Shown: positions 12,151 through 24,699 of the stretch, one piece after another
How the letters are laid out: every line of letters begins with the position of its first letter
How positions within the stretch are numbered: position 1 is the first letter of the stretch
Source: Acestrorhynchus altus
Lineage: Eukaryota > Chordata > Actinopteri > Characiformes > Acestrorhynchidae
Length of the DNA: 64,000 nucleotides
Direction: 5' to 3'
Assembly: GCA_034509495.1 (NCBI GenBank)
Contig: CM067503.1
Location: forward strand, 5,569,133-5,633,132
Position numbers and translations under genes: made by a program
Notes under the pieces: model-generated
What the model saw: only the letters and a program-made list of their open reading frames with translations
The model's database searches: none
Told to the model about the DNA's origin: nothing

Positions 12151-12879
12151 AGTTAGAGAGCTGGACCCAAACATGGTTGGGCTCAAAGCTCGCAGGGTTT
12201 TTTGGTGGCGGGCCAAAGCACTCGGGACTTGGACCCCAATCCGATTCGCCAACTGTTTGTTTGGGTCTTTTAACGACCCATAGCCATGTAAAGAGCAGAT
12301 GGCCAATGAAAGAGGCTAAAGATGTGATACTGTAAAATGGTTCATTATACACTGAACTCTTGCAGTATGTATCTGTGATTGTGTGTGCGGGGAGGGGTTG
12401 GGGAGGGGTTGTGGGGGGAGTTTGAGGGGGAGTGACCTTTGTGTGGTCAATGTGCAATAATGTCCTTTTCCCCTGCTCAGTTGCACAACTTCTATTTTTG
12501 TGGAAAACTTGGATTCTGAGTTGCGGTTCCTAATACCGGAGCTGTGCGTAACAACGGATGATGAAACAAGCGTTAAGAAACTGTCTTCTATACCACAAAC
12601 TGAAAATATTACACTCTTATATTAGCGACATTCCTTCTTCTTAAACACTCTAATAAGCGCCGAGAAGAATGAGGTAGAACTTGTCTTCATAACCAAACCA
12701 TTCGTCCTACCGAGCAAAGAAAAGGTGAAATAAGTATTGAACACATCACATGAACACAAGTACACATAACTCAAAATCTATGGAAGGAGTTCATAGAAGG
12801 AACCTTCAGGATATGAAGAGGGTTTGCGTTGAAGTGCATTCCATCATGGAAAAGAACAAGGTCACCAGCCACAGGATCA

Positions 12880-13790
12880 TTCCAGTGGTTCTTTAAGTTG
12901 TGATTGTTCTACATACATGATTCTATATACTAAAGAACCACGGAAGAAGCCATTTTAAGCATGTAGTGCTTATTTAATTTTATCATGTACAGAACAAATT
13001 CATACTGGTTCTACACTCTTTACAAATGCAGTTCTGCACAGTACTGTACAGGATTTCTTTCACTTGTAACAGTAATGGAACCATGTTTAAAAGGTATATA
13101 AAAAGATGTTCTTAAGATGTTCTCCATCACAGAAAACAACCATGTAACCAACCAAATGACTATTTAGGCATTTCAGTGCTTCTTTATGTTGCCACAGTTC
13201 AATACAGGTAGAGCCACTGTACTAAGAAACCATTGCAGAACCCTTTGTTTAAGTGTACAGTGCACTTTGTTTTTTATTAAATAAAATTTTATTAAAATTT
13301 TCATTAAATAAATTACATGCAATTATAATTGGTCCCTAAACTCCAAATTCAGTTCTTCATAGCACAGTAGAGCACCTTGGTGCTAAACAGAACAAAACAT
13401 ATTTTTTATACGTTTAAATAAAGAACCATATACAAGATCTTTTAACAGAAGTTTTTACATTTAATCAGACAAAGAACCATTTATGTGATCTATATGAGAC
13501 AATACTTTACTGAAGCGTGTAATGCTTATTTAATAGTATTATGTAAAGACCAACTTTACACTGGTTCTACACTCTAAACAGAGTTCTACGTAGTACTGAT
13601 AAAGTTTTTTTTTTACTTGCAACAACAGAACAACTATTTTAAAAGGTTTTAAAAACATAGAACAAAACAAAAATAAGCCTTCCAATTGTTCTTTGAGCTG
13701 TTTTGATTTAATACAGAACCACTTTATTAACAGAACCGCTGTTTATATGTGCACCCTACATTATTAACAAACACTAACAAGAAAACTGTA
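12880..13790. repeat. Two diverged direct copies of a 'ggttct/agaacc' repeat unit
   Basis: Unit 1 (~12890-13260) and unit 2 (~13400-13790) share the same order of words: gtagtgcttatttaatttta near 12963 against gtaatgcttatttaatagta near 13519, then ctggttctacactctttaca near 13006 against ctggttctacactctaaaca near 13563. The units are about 555 bases apart. Both are saturated with agaacca/tggttct words typical of a common fish interspersed repeat. Confidence 0.75.
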
Positions 13791-13814
13791 TAATGGTTCT
13801 CCATTCTACAGTAA

Positions 13815-14110
13815 GTAAGTAATAATACTTTATTTTTTTATGTACACACACAGGAATTAATCCTCCGCATTTAACCCACCTACACACAGTGATACACACA
13901 TACAGACTAGTGTCGTCACACACCAGGGGGCAGTGAGCACACATGCCCAGAGCAGTGGGCAGCCGGTGCAGACCAGGGAGCAGCTGGGCAGTTCAGTGTC
14001 TTGCCCAAGGGCACTGCAGTCATGTTCTGCCAGTTCGGGGATTCGACCGGCGACCTTCCAGGTACAAGGCTGGTTCCCCAACCACCAGACCACAGCTGCT
14101 CCCAATGGTG
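13815..14110 (+). mobile_element. SINE-like interspersed repeat, family S1 copy 1
   Basis: Contains aatcctccgcatttaaccca, gggggcagtgagcacacatg, cagttcagtgtcttgcccaa and ggattcgaccggcgacctt, the order of a widespread teleost repeat. Related copies in this window are 44240-44435 (same strand) and ~26036-26160 (opposite strand). It begins with repeated agtaagta words. A short frame over it is not a gene. Confidence 0.7.
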
Positions 14111-14189
14111 TGGTGCCAGACTGTCATGGAGTCAAAATTACAGCAGGTAACCTTCAGTGACCATTTGTGATTTTTCTTGCATGACACCA

Positions 14190-14515
14190 AACGAATCCAA
14201 ATGTGGAGGCACCGTGGTCAGTCCCATGATCAACGGTTTGTTGCATTTGTCACATGTCCAGAAGGCCTGGTGTCAAGGTGTGGGTGCATTTTTATACAAA
14301 GCCAGATCACCTTCGGTCTTCATTCCAGACACTTTGACAGCCCAATGTTATGTTAATGATGTCCTGCAACCAGTGGTTCTACCTTTTCTCAACTCTGTGC
14401 ACTATTCCAGCAGGACTACGCTTGTCCACATATTCAAAAACACAGATACTATGCCATGGCCAGTCGCATCACCAGACCAGACCCCGTTAGAAACTTTTAC
14501 AACTCCGTTCTGAGT
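14190..14515 (+). mobile_element. Tc1-like transposase remnant (family 2)
   Basis: In one frame the sequence reads FQQDYACPHI, a degraded form of the FQQDNARPH catalytic-aspartate motif of Tc1/mariner transposases; in another frame WPVASPDQTP recalls the WPSxSPDLNP motif. A frameshift therefore separates the two motifs, and the catalytic region is broken. Only the C-terminal portion is recognisable. Confidence 0.65.
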
Positions 14516-14519
14516 GGAA

Positions 14520-15650
14520 TGTTGCGTTACACTGTACCTGACAGCCTACGGACACTATTCTGTGTGTGTAGCTCCATAAATACTGTCCATATCAGTCTAT
14601 TTTTTAATCATTTATGTTCCTCATAACCTTAATCTTCCTTCCAAACTGCACTGCAATCCCACACTTCTTTTTTCCTATTTGTGCAACTATTTGTTTGACG
14701 ATGAGTGTCTAATGTAATATGAAGAACCATCTACAAGATTTAAGTTAACCCTTTATTTGTTCTGTATAGAACCATTTAATGGGTTCCTGTAGAAACAACA
14801 AGAACATATAAACAAAAGTCAGATGGTAAGATCAGGGCTGGATTTGCAGCGTTTCATGCCCCAAAAATGACTGTATAAATCCTTATTATAACTTTTAAAT
14901 ACTCTTAATGATCTGATGCTGAAGTTCTGATGAGTATATTGAACAGGAAGCAGCAGTAAATACAGTGATTTCAGATCTTTTGATTCGGTCCTAATTTGTT
15001 CTATTAGTCCTGTTGAACTTTTAAGTCTTGCCTCTGATCATATTAGGCACAACCTATAATTTCTTAAATTAGAGAACATTCTTGTTTTTCTTTAATCTTC
15101 TAGCAAAATGGACAGTGTACCATCTCTGAATCATCATTTGGGTGGGGCAAAATGATACTAATGAGTAATATTACGTTGCACCTTCCCCTCCCAGCACCCA
15201 CACCTCTCATCAACTGAAAATGATCTGCTAGCTTAGAGACCCTCCCTGACAGCAGCCTTCACTCCAAAATATGTCACAGTGCAGAAGGAAAAAGTGTGGT
15301 TTGGTGTGAATTAGTTGTGGAGAAACTCTGGTTTCCTTACTGCAGTGTTTGCCGTGAAGTAGAACCCAAACAAAACAACCTTAAGGGCTGTTCAGAACGA
15401 GCAGTGAGTGTCTCTGCTGTGTTTTATGTGGAATGTTGATCATGTTAAAAACCTTTTTGAAAAAAAAAAAAAAAATTCTTTGGTAACTATTTTGCCACAC
15501 TATATACTGCACGTTCCCTTCCACCAAACATCGATTTCAGACGTAACCTTTCAGCCAAAAACTGGAATCGTTGGTGGAACTCTCTTAAGATCGCTTTTAT
15601 TAAAGTTTACGAAACAGCAGCACGTCCTTAATTTGTTTTAGGAAATAAAC
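14520..15650. other. Intergenic DNA, nothing firm
   Basis: AT-rich DNA with more agaacca-type words at 14720-14800 and a poly(A) run at 15461-15475. No exon or element is identified. Confidence 0.5.
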
Positions 15651-15659
15651 AGCACTTTG

Positions 15660-16060
15660 TCCCGTCACACAAAACCTTGTATCTCCATGTCTGCTGTTTT
15701 ACACTTTTTGACATAATGTTGCAGTGGCGTCTTCAGTTTGTGTCAAAATGTCATGGATGAATGGTCTCCACAATGACTCCGGAATAAAAACTTTGACTTC
15801 CATTGAAATTTAAGAGGGTTTTTTTTACCTTCTTCTATAAAGTTCAAAGAGATACTAGATTTTTGCCCGACAGCAACAATATAATACTTTCTCAAAGTTA
15901 GGAATCTCTATGTGATGAATGGACAAATAGAAATGCTCCAAAATGACTTGGAATTCAGTCTTTTTTGGATTGACCACAATTAAATCTTAAGAAGGTTTCT
16001 TCTTTCTCCTGTAAAAGTTGTCATTTTTGAGATACAAGGTTCTCGGTTGAGAGTAACGAT
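15660..16060. mobile_element. MITE-like element with 'accttgtatctcc' terminal repeats (family M1)
   Basis: The left end acaaaaccttgtatctcc (15670 on) and the right end gagatacaaggttctcgg (16028 on) are imperfect inverted repeats about 375 bases apart. Internal words such as gaaatgctccaaaatgact recur in related pieces at 18520-18720, 26531-27290 and 43380-43530. No coding capacity. Confidence 0.6.
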
Positions 16061-16319
16061 TTGAGTTGTGGTGCACAGGCTTATTACCTAGTTTAAGCAG
16101 TTGAATTTTTGAGCAGCTGCAGTTTAAGATTAACCCGAAATGGAGGAAAACAGAGAAAGGTTCTCCTGTGAAGGCTTTCCATCATATAAAACATGCAAAC
16201 TAACCAAGAAATGCATCCTCTTGGCAAAACAAGTTGGGCATGCAGCTCAGAAATAGACCAACACGTCATAGCTAATTGTAAACAGATACACATTCCTGAA
16301 AGCAAAAGTTCTTCTGAAC

Positions 16320-16736
16320 TTTATTTCCAGTTTTATGTGAACTTAAAGGTCTGAAATCTGATTTCCAGTGAGGGAAATAAAAAGCTGTGGGCAGCTGAGT
16401 CGTGGGAGTCACTAAAAGGTGCTCTGGGCCTGGAGGAAACATGTTCAGCTTTGAGTGAAACCTCAGAAGCCTCCCGAGCAAAAAGGCAACTGGGAGATGC
16501 CTTAAACAAAAAGCTGTTGGGACAAGCTCACACATACACAGGCACCTTTCCCTTTAGGGCAGATCCCTCCCCTCCCCCGGCTCCGAAACCCGATCTGTCG
16601 GCATGCAGCTCGGAATTCTTCAATCGCCCTGACATTTGACCTCTGGCCTTTTTGGCAGCACAGAGAAGAGAAGATGAAGTGTCCAAGCCTCTCTTTCTCT
16701 AACACAAAAAATCTCCTGTTCTTGCAAAGCCTCCCT

Positions 16737-16803
<67 letters not shown>

Positions 16804-17130
16804 CCTCTCTCTGGACTCCTTCTACCCATGCACACCCCAGTTCCTGTGAGACCCTAGAATAATTACTCATAATATCTGGGTAATAGTCTGTGACATCAAG
16901 GGGACACTTTAAAAGCATTGTCCTCCTTGTCTCATATTCAGCTGCCCACAGCCCAGAGCAACTTAAAAGCCTCCTAAAACCGCTTTATGAAGCATCAAAC
17001 TATTACTGGCGCATGTAGCCACTCCGTCATTTTCATCTTCGATTGAGCGATTACAATGTCATCTGTGTTCCAGGGGCCTGAAAGGGCCTGTTGTAAGGGC
17101 TCGGAGCAGTTCCTGCTCAACCGCAATGCT
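16320..17130. promoter_or_regulatory. Candidate conserved non-coding block E
   Basis: Single-copy GC-richer DNA interrupted by a CA microsatellite. Words such as gcatgtagccactccgtcat and gagcgattacaatgtcatct look constrained rather than repetitive. No open frame matches a known protein. Confidence 0.25.
16739..16800. repeat. (CA)n microsatellite
   Basis: About thirty uninterrupted ca dinucleotides. Cysteine/valine and threonine/histidine open frames over it are artefacts. Confidence 0.97.
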
Positions 17131-17502
17131 CTGGGTTTTTAATTCCATCCATGCGCTTGACAACACCATGACTGTTGAGGAAGTGTCAAGACACTTGATA
17201 TATTGCGTCACTACATCGCGGTGGCCTTTTCTTTCTTTTCGCTCTTTCGTAGTTACTCCCTGTGTCCCTTCAGATTATTATGGTCGAGACCTTCCAGTGT
17301 CTTCAGGCCATATCCAGGCACCAAAGGCTGTTCCGCAGCATTTTACAGGCTTCTAATACTGCTGGAGTGCTGTTCCTCAGAATCGCCCTTAAAACAATAC
17401 AAATCAGTCCAGTCAACATTCTGTTAGGAATCAGTGTTAAAATCTACACTTAATTTAGGTTGGAAATACCAGCTCTCAATCTCTCTAGATCTCTAGAACA
17501 TT

Positions 17503-17673
17503 TAAACCAGGGTTCTTCAATTCCAGTCCTGGGGCCAATAATCCATGTCTCTTGGTAATCAAATCCATGAAATCTGGCAGGTAACAGAATAACCGAATAT
17601 GGTTACAGTAGGGAAACCACAAAACTGTTCTAGACTCCTGCCCTCCAGAACCAGATTGAAGAACCCTGGTTTA
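17503..17673. mobile_element. MITE with perfect 19-bp terminal inverted repeats (family M2)
   Basis: taaaccagggttcttcaat (17503-17521) and attgaagaaccctggttta (17655-17673) are exact reverse complements enclosing a 171-bp non-coding element. Ends of this 'aaccctgg' type belong to a common teleost MITE group. Confidence 0.85.
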
Positions 17674-17679
17674 GACCAT

Positions 17680-18515
17680 AACAAACTATCTTGAATAACT
17701 AGCCTTAAGTTTTTGGCGCTGATGTCCAGCAGCATGTCTTACATTCTACTATGCAAACATAATGATTATTCAATGAATTTTAAGGAAGCCACACTACGGT
17801 TCTAGCTAAAAACAACCCTTGTTTACAGTACACTAACCTTAACACTTTTACGGGTTTTCTGTTGTGGTTTTGAGGGGTTTCTGCAATGTTACTTTGTAGA
17901 TCAGCATGTATTTTATGTACAATTTCAGGTAAAAATTGCCAATAAGAGCTGAAATGTAAAAATGCTGGACACAAATTTTAACGGCGACTTGTTCAAAAAA
18001 ATTGTAACAATCTAACCCTTTGCCTTCTAAAAAATACATCAAAAGATTAAGAGATCAATGCCTACTAATGCCATACAAACATTGTTGGGTGTCTCTTCAG
18101 CAATGACATTTGGCTGTCTTTTCAACTTTTGCTTACAACCATACTGAAGTGCAGATTCAGCAGCCAATTATTCACTGGGAATTCATACTGGGCACATTTC
18201 TGAAGAGAGTTCAGTCAGTCCCATTCATTCAGAATGAACAATTAAGCTTTTGTTTTTATGTGTTTCAGTAACCAGATGTGTAAGACTGTCAAAAGACTGC
18301 CTTTCCAACCTGAAGGGTTTTAATTTGTAAAATATTAGTTGAGTTAAAGTCCTGTATTTCTATTTCTACTTGAGTAAAACCTTGTGTTGGCTAAAAAATC
18401 CCCGTGTCCTGAGGGTAAAAATGACCTACCTTCACTAAACCCCTAAAATAAAATGCCTTAATTGAGTTTTAAGTGTGGTGTGGTATGATTGTTGATTGCC
18501 TTATTTTAAATGCAC
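17680..18515. other. Intergenic DNA, nothing recognised
   Basis: Single-copy AT-rich sequence. Short overlapping minus-strand frames at 17780-18042 have no family match. Confidence 0.5.
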
Positions 18516-18519
18516 TTAG

Positions 18520-18720
18520 GTGTGACACAAAAACTTTGGATGCCGAAAATGGCAGCTTTACAAGAGAGTGAGAAAACATACTTAACATACTTAACTGACT
18601 TAACTTTCAATGGAAGTCAATGTAAAGGGGTTTTATTCAAAGGCGTTTTGGAGCATTTCTAGTGGTCCATTCATTATAAAATTGTGATACAGTGCAATAA
18701 ACATCAGTCAGATTCACATT
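18520..18720. repeat. Fragment of dispersed family M1
   Basis: Shares ggagcatttctagtggtcca-type words and 'caatggaagtcaatg' with the 15660-16060 element. Truncated at both ends. Confidence 0.45.
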
Positions 18721-18899
18721 GTGTCTTGAAACAAGTGCTTAAGTACAATTAGATGATATTCGTTCCATCCCTGAAACCCCAAATGATATCGTAAATGATA
18801 TCAGGAATTGTTTGTGCAATCACATTGTATCTTTAGAGTAGGGTGGGCATTAATAAAACTGGAAGACCTCAGCAGACCACCATGTGGTTTGACTTATTC

Positions 18900-19720
18900 T
18901 GTTATTTAGCTGCATCCTTTCAAGCCAGGTACCACAGTGTGGTAGATCCTTAACTGTGGCAAATCAATGAAGGAAAAGCCTCCTGATCCCCTTCCCTAAA
19001 ACCCTGACCGTGTCTGATTGAATGGAGCCGATTTCTACGCCTGCACCCACGGAGCCACTGCCTGAATGGAGGCTCTGAGTGAAACCACAGTGTGCCGTCA
19101 CCACTGCTGCCCCCTGGGGCAGATAGAGAAATAACCTGCAAACTGGTTATTATGGCTTTTTGCTGAAAAACACACAGTGGCTTTCCAGTTCAGCACCCAT
19201 AAGTGTTTTCTACCTGTGGCGGGGTCAGTGTGAGATTGACGGGAACAAAGTATGGTGTTACCGGGCGGTGGGATCCTATCGCGTGACCCCGCGTTCCCCA
19301 CCACAATAGGAACATCAGGTCCTGTCCTAACACTCTCCCAGGGGATTCCTGGGAAAGATCCCAGCAAAAGCGAAGCCTACGCATCTGTCCAGTGCCTGCG
19401 GGGACAGCGCAGTGGCATTCCTACACTGGGCGTCCCACCCGAGAGAGGGAACAGGGCAGTTTTATGAAGCCATCCATCACCGCATCAATGGTGTGGCAGC
19501 CCGAAACAGCCACCCCAGGAGCCGCTGAATGGGAGTGGGCGGAGTGGTGGGCCGCGTTAGCTAGGCCTGCCGCTAGTGCTGTGATCTTTCACTCTGGCTT
19601 GTGTGAGGAGGCAGCGGGGAAAGTGATTAGACTCCCTCCCCACTGCCCTCCTCTCACAGCCGGGGGAGAATGGTGGTCTTTAAAGGCTTTACTGTTTGCT
19701 GTTCTCTTAAATGGGAAGAG
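18900..19720. promoter_or_regulatory. Candidate conserved non-coding block F
   Basis: GC-rich single-copy island (tcgcgtgaccccgcgttccc near 19280; ggagtgggcggagtggtggg near 19530, with an SP/KLF-like GGGCGG). Open frames on both strands overlap extensively, as chance frames in GC-rich DNA do, and none resembles a known protein. Confidence 0.25.
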
Positions 19721-19859
19721 AAATCTACTTCAGCTCGTCAGATTCAACACTTCTAATACACATTGCACTTGCTTGACCAGTATACATTACATGGTGTCCA
19801 CCATAGTGTTGGTGGATTCCCATTATAGGAAATATAAAAATTAACTTGTTAAATGTTCA

Positions 19860-20460
19860 AGAATTGACATTTTAGCCAGTATTCCAGTAAAAAGTACTGT
19901 TAAAACTTTTATTTTGCAGAGCAGAATACTATAAAAATAATATTATAAAATAATAATGTTCATTTTTTTAATTTCTTGAGATTTTTACATTTTTGTCACT
20001 ATGACTTTAAAGATTTGTATCTATTATATTTATATATTTTGCTCTTTGTAATTTCAAACTATTGTAAAGCCAACTTTTTAGACATATCATGTTAAAGACA
20101 TTACTAATTTCTGGAGATTCTGAATTATTATCTTGGGATTTTGACAGATTCTGTCAAAACAATGACATTTCTTGGTATTTTAACTTATTTTGACAACTTA
20201 TTATCTTAAGATATGTCCATATTTTGTCAAAATAATAACTTTTACCCTGTAACCTCTTTTTTGACGCCAACTTATTATCCAGACATTTAAACATGATGGA
20301 AAATTAACTTATTGTCAAGAAATTAAAAAGTGAAAAATGTACTTATTTTGTCAAAATTACAATGTACTTTCTTGTGTTTGTGACACATTTGGTCATAATA
20401 ATGTCTTTTTCTCAAAATTATGACATATGTTTTTCAAAAATAATGACCTACAATGATCAC
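19860..20460. repeat. Degenerate 'ttttgtcaaaat-atgac' low-complexity repeat
   Basis: Words such as tattttgtcaaaataataac, ttttgacaacttattatct and cttattttgtcaaaattaca recur at irregular spacing. The block is AT-rich without coding potential. Confidence 0.6.
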
Positions 20461-20639
20461 AACTGTACATTCTTACAGAAATGTGAGACTGAGCTCAGAT
20501 TAAAAAAGGAACGTTTCATAGATTATAGGAAATATATTTAGAATTCATATCATGGACCAGTGGAGATTGTGTTTTGTTATTCCTCTTATATACTCATTAA
20601 CCAAGCCTGTCTAACACTTACTTAGTCCTCAATATGTCA

Positions 20640-21085
20640 GCTAGTTACTCATCAACAGAAGGTTGCCATTAATGATAAGCGCTGAAGGAGCACGAGACTC
20701 AGCTTTGCCTTTATTCACAGTGAGGCCACTGATCTGCACGCCTTTCTAAAACAGACTTTCGATGACCTCAGCTTCTCCTTTACATAAGAACACGGGTCCT
20801 GGGCTGTTGGGATGTGACTGAGGCTGGCCTTTATTGTGCTCCTAAACTCATCAGTGCTCTGGCACTCTGAGAAAGACTTCTAATGGAGTCACTAATTGGC
20901 CAAATAGGTTTATGGGGCATTCAGGTAGAGCTGGAAAGTGTTAAGCTGTCACAAACCGCTGGGAGATGGTGAGATTCCCAGCAGAGACAGATTAGGAGAC
21001 CTCATCTTGACCTTAGTATCCCCTTTAGAAGCAGCGAAACATTATGCTCAAGCTGAGTGTGCGAATGTAATGTGGGATGAGGAGC
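20640..21085. promoter_or_regulatory. Candidate conserved non-coding block G
   Basis: Non-repetitive DNA with words such as ccgctgggagatggtgagat and gagtcactaattggccaaat. Regulatory function is inferred only from its contrast with the flanking AT-rich repeats. Confidence 0.2.
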
Positions 21086-21359
21086 ACAAACATTAAGGAG
21101 TGTTCAATCTCACTGAAGTGTACGGTTCATATCGACACTGTTAAAGTGGGGAAAAATAACTTTTGGGCTCAATTTTTTCAACAATATAAAACCAGTTTGG
21201 TTACAGATGAGGTTTAAAAAACAGCACGACTTTCAAATAATTAAGATCATATGAAATGTTATATCTACCCACAGCTATGAACAGAAATAGACAATTAAAA
21301 ACTAAAATCTGACTTTATAAACATCTCAAAATACTGAATATTTATTAATATGGACTTAA

Positions 21360-21710
21360 ACTTAAAGTCCACACTGTATATTTTATCATTATACATGAAT
21401 ATATTCTTAGAAAAGTACTACCAATAGAATTGGACCCTCTGGGGTAGATCATCATGAACCTATTGCCACTATGCCTAATGGCAGACATGGGCTTGAGGGA
21501 TATAAACCTCTGAGGAACGATGTTCTCTGGACTGATGGTTATGATCCATCCATTAATCCTGGGATGAGTTAGAGCTGAGGTCGGTTGGTGATAGCTCGGC
21601 ATCCTGATCTCACTAACGCTCTTCTCTCTGACTGTAATCAAATCCTCACAGCAAGCAACACAGGGATTTTTGATACTGCTGGTAAACCTGTATGAGAGCA
21701 TGCTTCAGTT
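21360..21710 (+). mobile_element. MITE family M3, copy 1 (truncated)
   Basis: Internal words ccaatagaattggaccctct, cattgccactatgcctaat-like text, ggacttaatcc relatives and tgtaatcaaatcctcacagc match the order in the full copy at 36442-36925. The terminal repeats are not preserved. Confidence 0.65.
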
Positions 21711-21850
21711 CACCTGCAAATCCAGCTACTTCCTTCACACCACGGCCCTTGGCGCCTAGATGCCCACCCCTCCTTATGTCACTGTACCACCTCTTCTCAA
21801 TCTATGAATCACGACACACACCCTGCAGGTATTTATAGTTTGATCATCAT

Positions 21851-21851
<1 letters not shown>

Positions 21852-21912
<61 letters not shown>
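21852..21912. repeat. (AT)n-(AC)n microsatellite
   Basis: About 24 at dinucleotides followed by a short acacac run. Confidence 0.97.
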
Positions 21913-21913
<1 letters not shown>

Positions 21914-22580
21914 GTTCCATTATGAGTTTAGTTTATAGACATGAAACCAGGCTTTGAGAGGAGAACGAAGCAGGAACTGAAGGTGAGTTAAACACTAACA
22001 GGTGGTTTAACATTCCCAAACTCCAGAAGAGTTCCTGCTCACACATTAATCTCCAAATGGCCACTGGAACACATGTATCTCTGGTTCTGTAGATAAGAAC
22101 GCGATGGCTCACCACTGGAGACTTTGTGAAGATTGCTGTTCTAAATGGAGGCAGTCGTTTAACACACATTTCAGTATAATTCAGCAACTAAGATCTGATT
22201 TAGCTCCTTGTGGCCCACAAACACGATGATTAAATTATTTATCTAACCTAACAAAAACTGAATCTTACATTTATGGCATTTAGCAGACTTAACAAATTTA
22301 TAAATTTACATTCTCTGCAGAGACACATTCTGAAGCATAAATAAATCAATAAACAAAAATTTTGTGCGAAAGTAACTGCATATTTAATACATTATGCTTG
22401 ATTTTATTCCAACATTTAAAATCAGAAAATTAATAGAAATTATGTCTAAAATCCAGTAAATTTTAATGTTTAAAATTGTTTGTTGTAGGAGATTTACTCA
22501 CTTTCACTTAGAAACCATGCATCATTAGACTGTATCAGGCATATAACAGTGTCTCTCACTAACAGTGAACACTGAATATA

Positions 22581-22695
22581 CAGCGGTGCTTGAAAGTTTA
22601 TAAACCCTTTAGAATTTTCTAATAAATTCTATAATAAATTTGACAAAAAAACAAAGAAAATTCTAAAGAGTTTACAAACTTTCAAGCACCACTGC
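22581..22695. mobile_element. Palindromic MITE (family M4)
   Basis: The left arm cggtgcttgaaagtttataa and the right arm ttacaaactttcaagcacca are near-perfect inverted repeats. With the adjoining 'cctttagaattttct' text each arm is about 39 bases, around a ~37-base AT-rich centre. The end sequence is that of a common fish DNA transposon; this copy is non-autonomous. Confidence 0.8.
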
Positions 22696-22699
22696 ACAG

Positions 22700-23855
22700 C
22701 ATTGCAAGAACAGAAGCTTATTTCATATCTCCAAAGATGGCAGGGGCTGCTTAATTTGCACAAATAATGGCTTGTCCACTGATAAAGTATTAGAGGATGA
22801 AAACCTAGTGATGAAAATTTAGTTTGAAAGTAACGTTGCAACACTCAATGCAGACGGAACCAGTCTGTACTCACCTTCAAACACAGTCCACCAAAACATG
22901 CAGCTGTTTTAAACACTGCCGTTTCGACCGTGGTCATTTTGAGCTCGGCCGTTTGGTCCACAAATGTTCCCAAAAGTAAGGAATGAATGTTGCCACACAC
23001 TTGAACCCATGATATCCATGCCATGTGCAACCACCTCAGTACTGACAAACCCAGCTAAACACTTTCCACTTGATATGAGAGAATATTTATCCACATCTGA
23101 AGGTAAAAGAGGCGGAAATTGACACAGCATATTTGGACGGGACTAAAATCACTGAGAACCTCCAGTAAACGTTACCTTACCCCACCTCCCCATGCTAAAC
23201 TACTCCCGTCTGGATAGGGTTTAAGTCATTTTTGAGCAGAAATAAGAAATAAACAAATGCAGTGGTCAGAATGTGTTGTTGGTCAGTAGGGTTATTCATA
23301 TTTGACTTCTCTGTGAATTCTGGTCACTTTATGGATTTGTTCAGTTCCACCAGCAGTGGAACTACACCTAGATAAACTGGGTATTGGATGGGAACTGGAA
23401 ATACTGGCCTTCCTCAACTATTTTTGGCTTTTTGTTTGTAATTCTACTGTTTGTTGCTTTCTCAGAGTTTGGCAGAGTACTGTAGAACTATACTGGTCTT
23501 ATCAACCTTTCCAAATATTGCTTCTGGGAAGACAGACTTTGTAAATATCAAAGCTTAACTGTTGTTTGACAGAGTATCTAAACATCAGATGGCCACAAAC
23601 ACAACCCTTCAACTCCAACCGCCCTGGCTGGAGAACATCACAGCCTTATCAGCGGTCACTGAGTGAAAGTCAGTCAAGTAATTATTCAAAGATCAAAGCA
23701 GGAAAAGCACAGTGACCCAAAGGTCAGCCACATATGTTAAATGCACTAGATTAAATATTAGTAGTCGTAGTATTGTTATCTATTTTCTGCCTTTTTTAGA
23801 GAGACGTGTTAATTTAGGCCCCAAACTAGCCCCCGTTTCTGTTATTACTGTTTTA
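22700..23855. other. Intergenic DNA, nothing recognised
   Basis: Single-copy sequence. The overlapping minus-strand frames at 22845-23130 do not resemble a known family and lack convincing splice sites. Confidence 0.5.
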
Positions 23856-23859
23856 AACA

Positions 23860-24660
23860 CTAAAGTGACCTTATAGCTTTAAGATTTGTTACTTTATCCT
23901 TAAACAATAGGACGGGCTGAAGTCCTGAGCTTCTTGCCTGCAGGAGAAGCTTAAACAGTAGAACTATGCATTGCCTCCAAAAAGCATTTTTAAGACTAAA
24001 GAGCTGATCCCCCCACTCCCCAGGATGGCACGTCTCAGAGACTTTTCTAAAACCCGGTTCTGGATGAGCTGTCGAGAAAGAGAGAACAACAAGAGGTGAA
24101 AATAAAATAAAATGAAGCTCCAAAAGGTTCCTGCCCCCCAGCTGAGGGCCCACCCCCACCGTGCTCCTCCGCTGAGCGCTGCTCCAGCCACACCTCCCCT
24201 TCCCTTTCAGGCAAGGACAATGCAGCAGGCCGTGTTATTTAAGGCACTAAAGAGCAGGTCCTCCTCGCCGGCCCAGGACAATGGCCACCCCATTGAGGGC
24301 TTTCTTCATTTAACCTTCCTAATGACAGGTTTCATCCTCTTTCTCCCCAGTTAAAGGAGGAGCAGGGCCTACCCACCATCTTTCTCCAACTCCCTCTTTC
24401 TTTTCACGCCTTCTTCTTCTCTCTATCTCTCTCCATTCCACAACATCCAGAGTAGAAAGGGAAGAAGAAAAAAAAAAAGCGCTGGCCCATGCTCCACTGT
24501 CCAGACTGACAGCTCCTTTACAGTAAATGACTTTGTCGTCACTTCCTGACTGTCTCTACCTGTCGGAGGAGTTTGCCCAGCCGTCCAGCAGAGTCTGTGT
24601 CATGCAGAAACAAAGCTGTCGCTCTGAAAGGAAACGCTGTGTGTGTGTTTAGGCCGTGCT
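23860..24660. promoter_or_regulatory. Candidate conserved non-coding block H
   Basis: GC-rich island with ggacaatggccaccccattg (SOX-like ACAATGG) near 24276 and the related gcaaggacaatgcagcagg near 24211. No known protein in any frame. Confidence 0.3.
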
Positions 24661-24699
24661 ATTGTTGGGACAGCGGGAAAGGTGGTTTGAACTAGGGCA

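Noticed and set aside
19098..19844. Overlapping long frames on both strands as possible exons
   Set aside because: Frames on both strands overlap in GC-rich DNA where stops are rare; none resembles a known protein and paired splice sites are not convincing.
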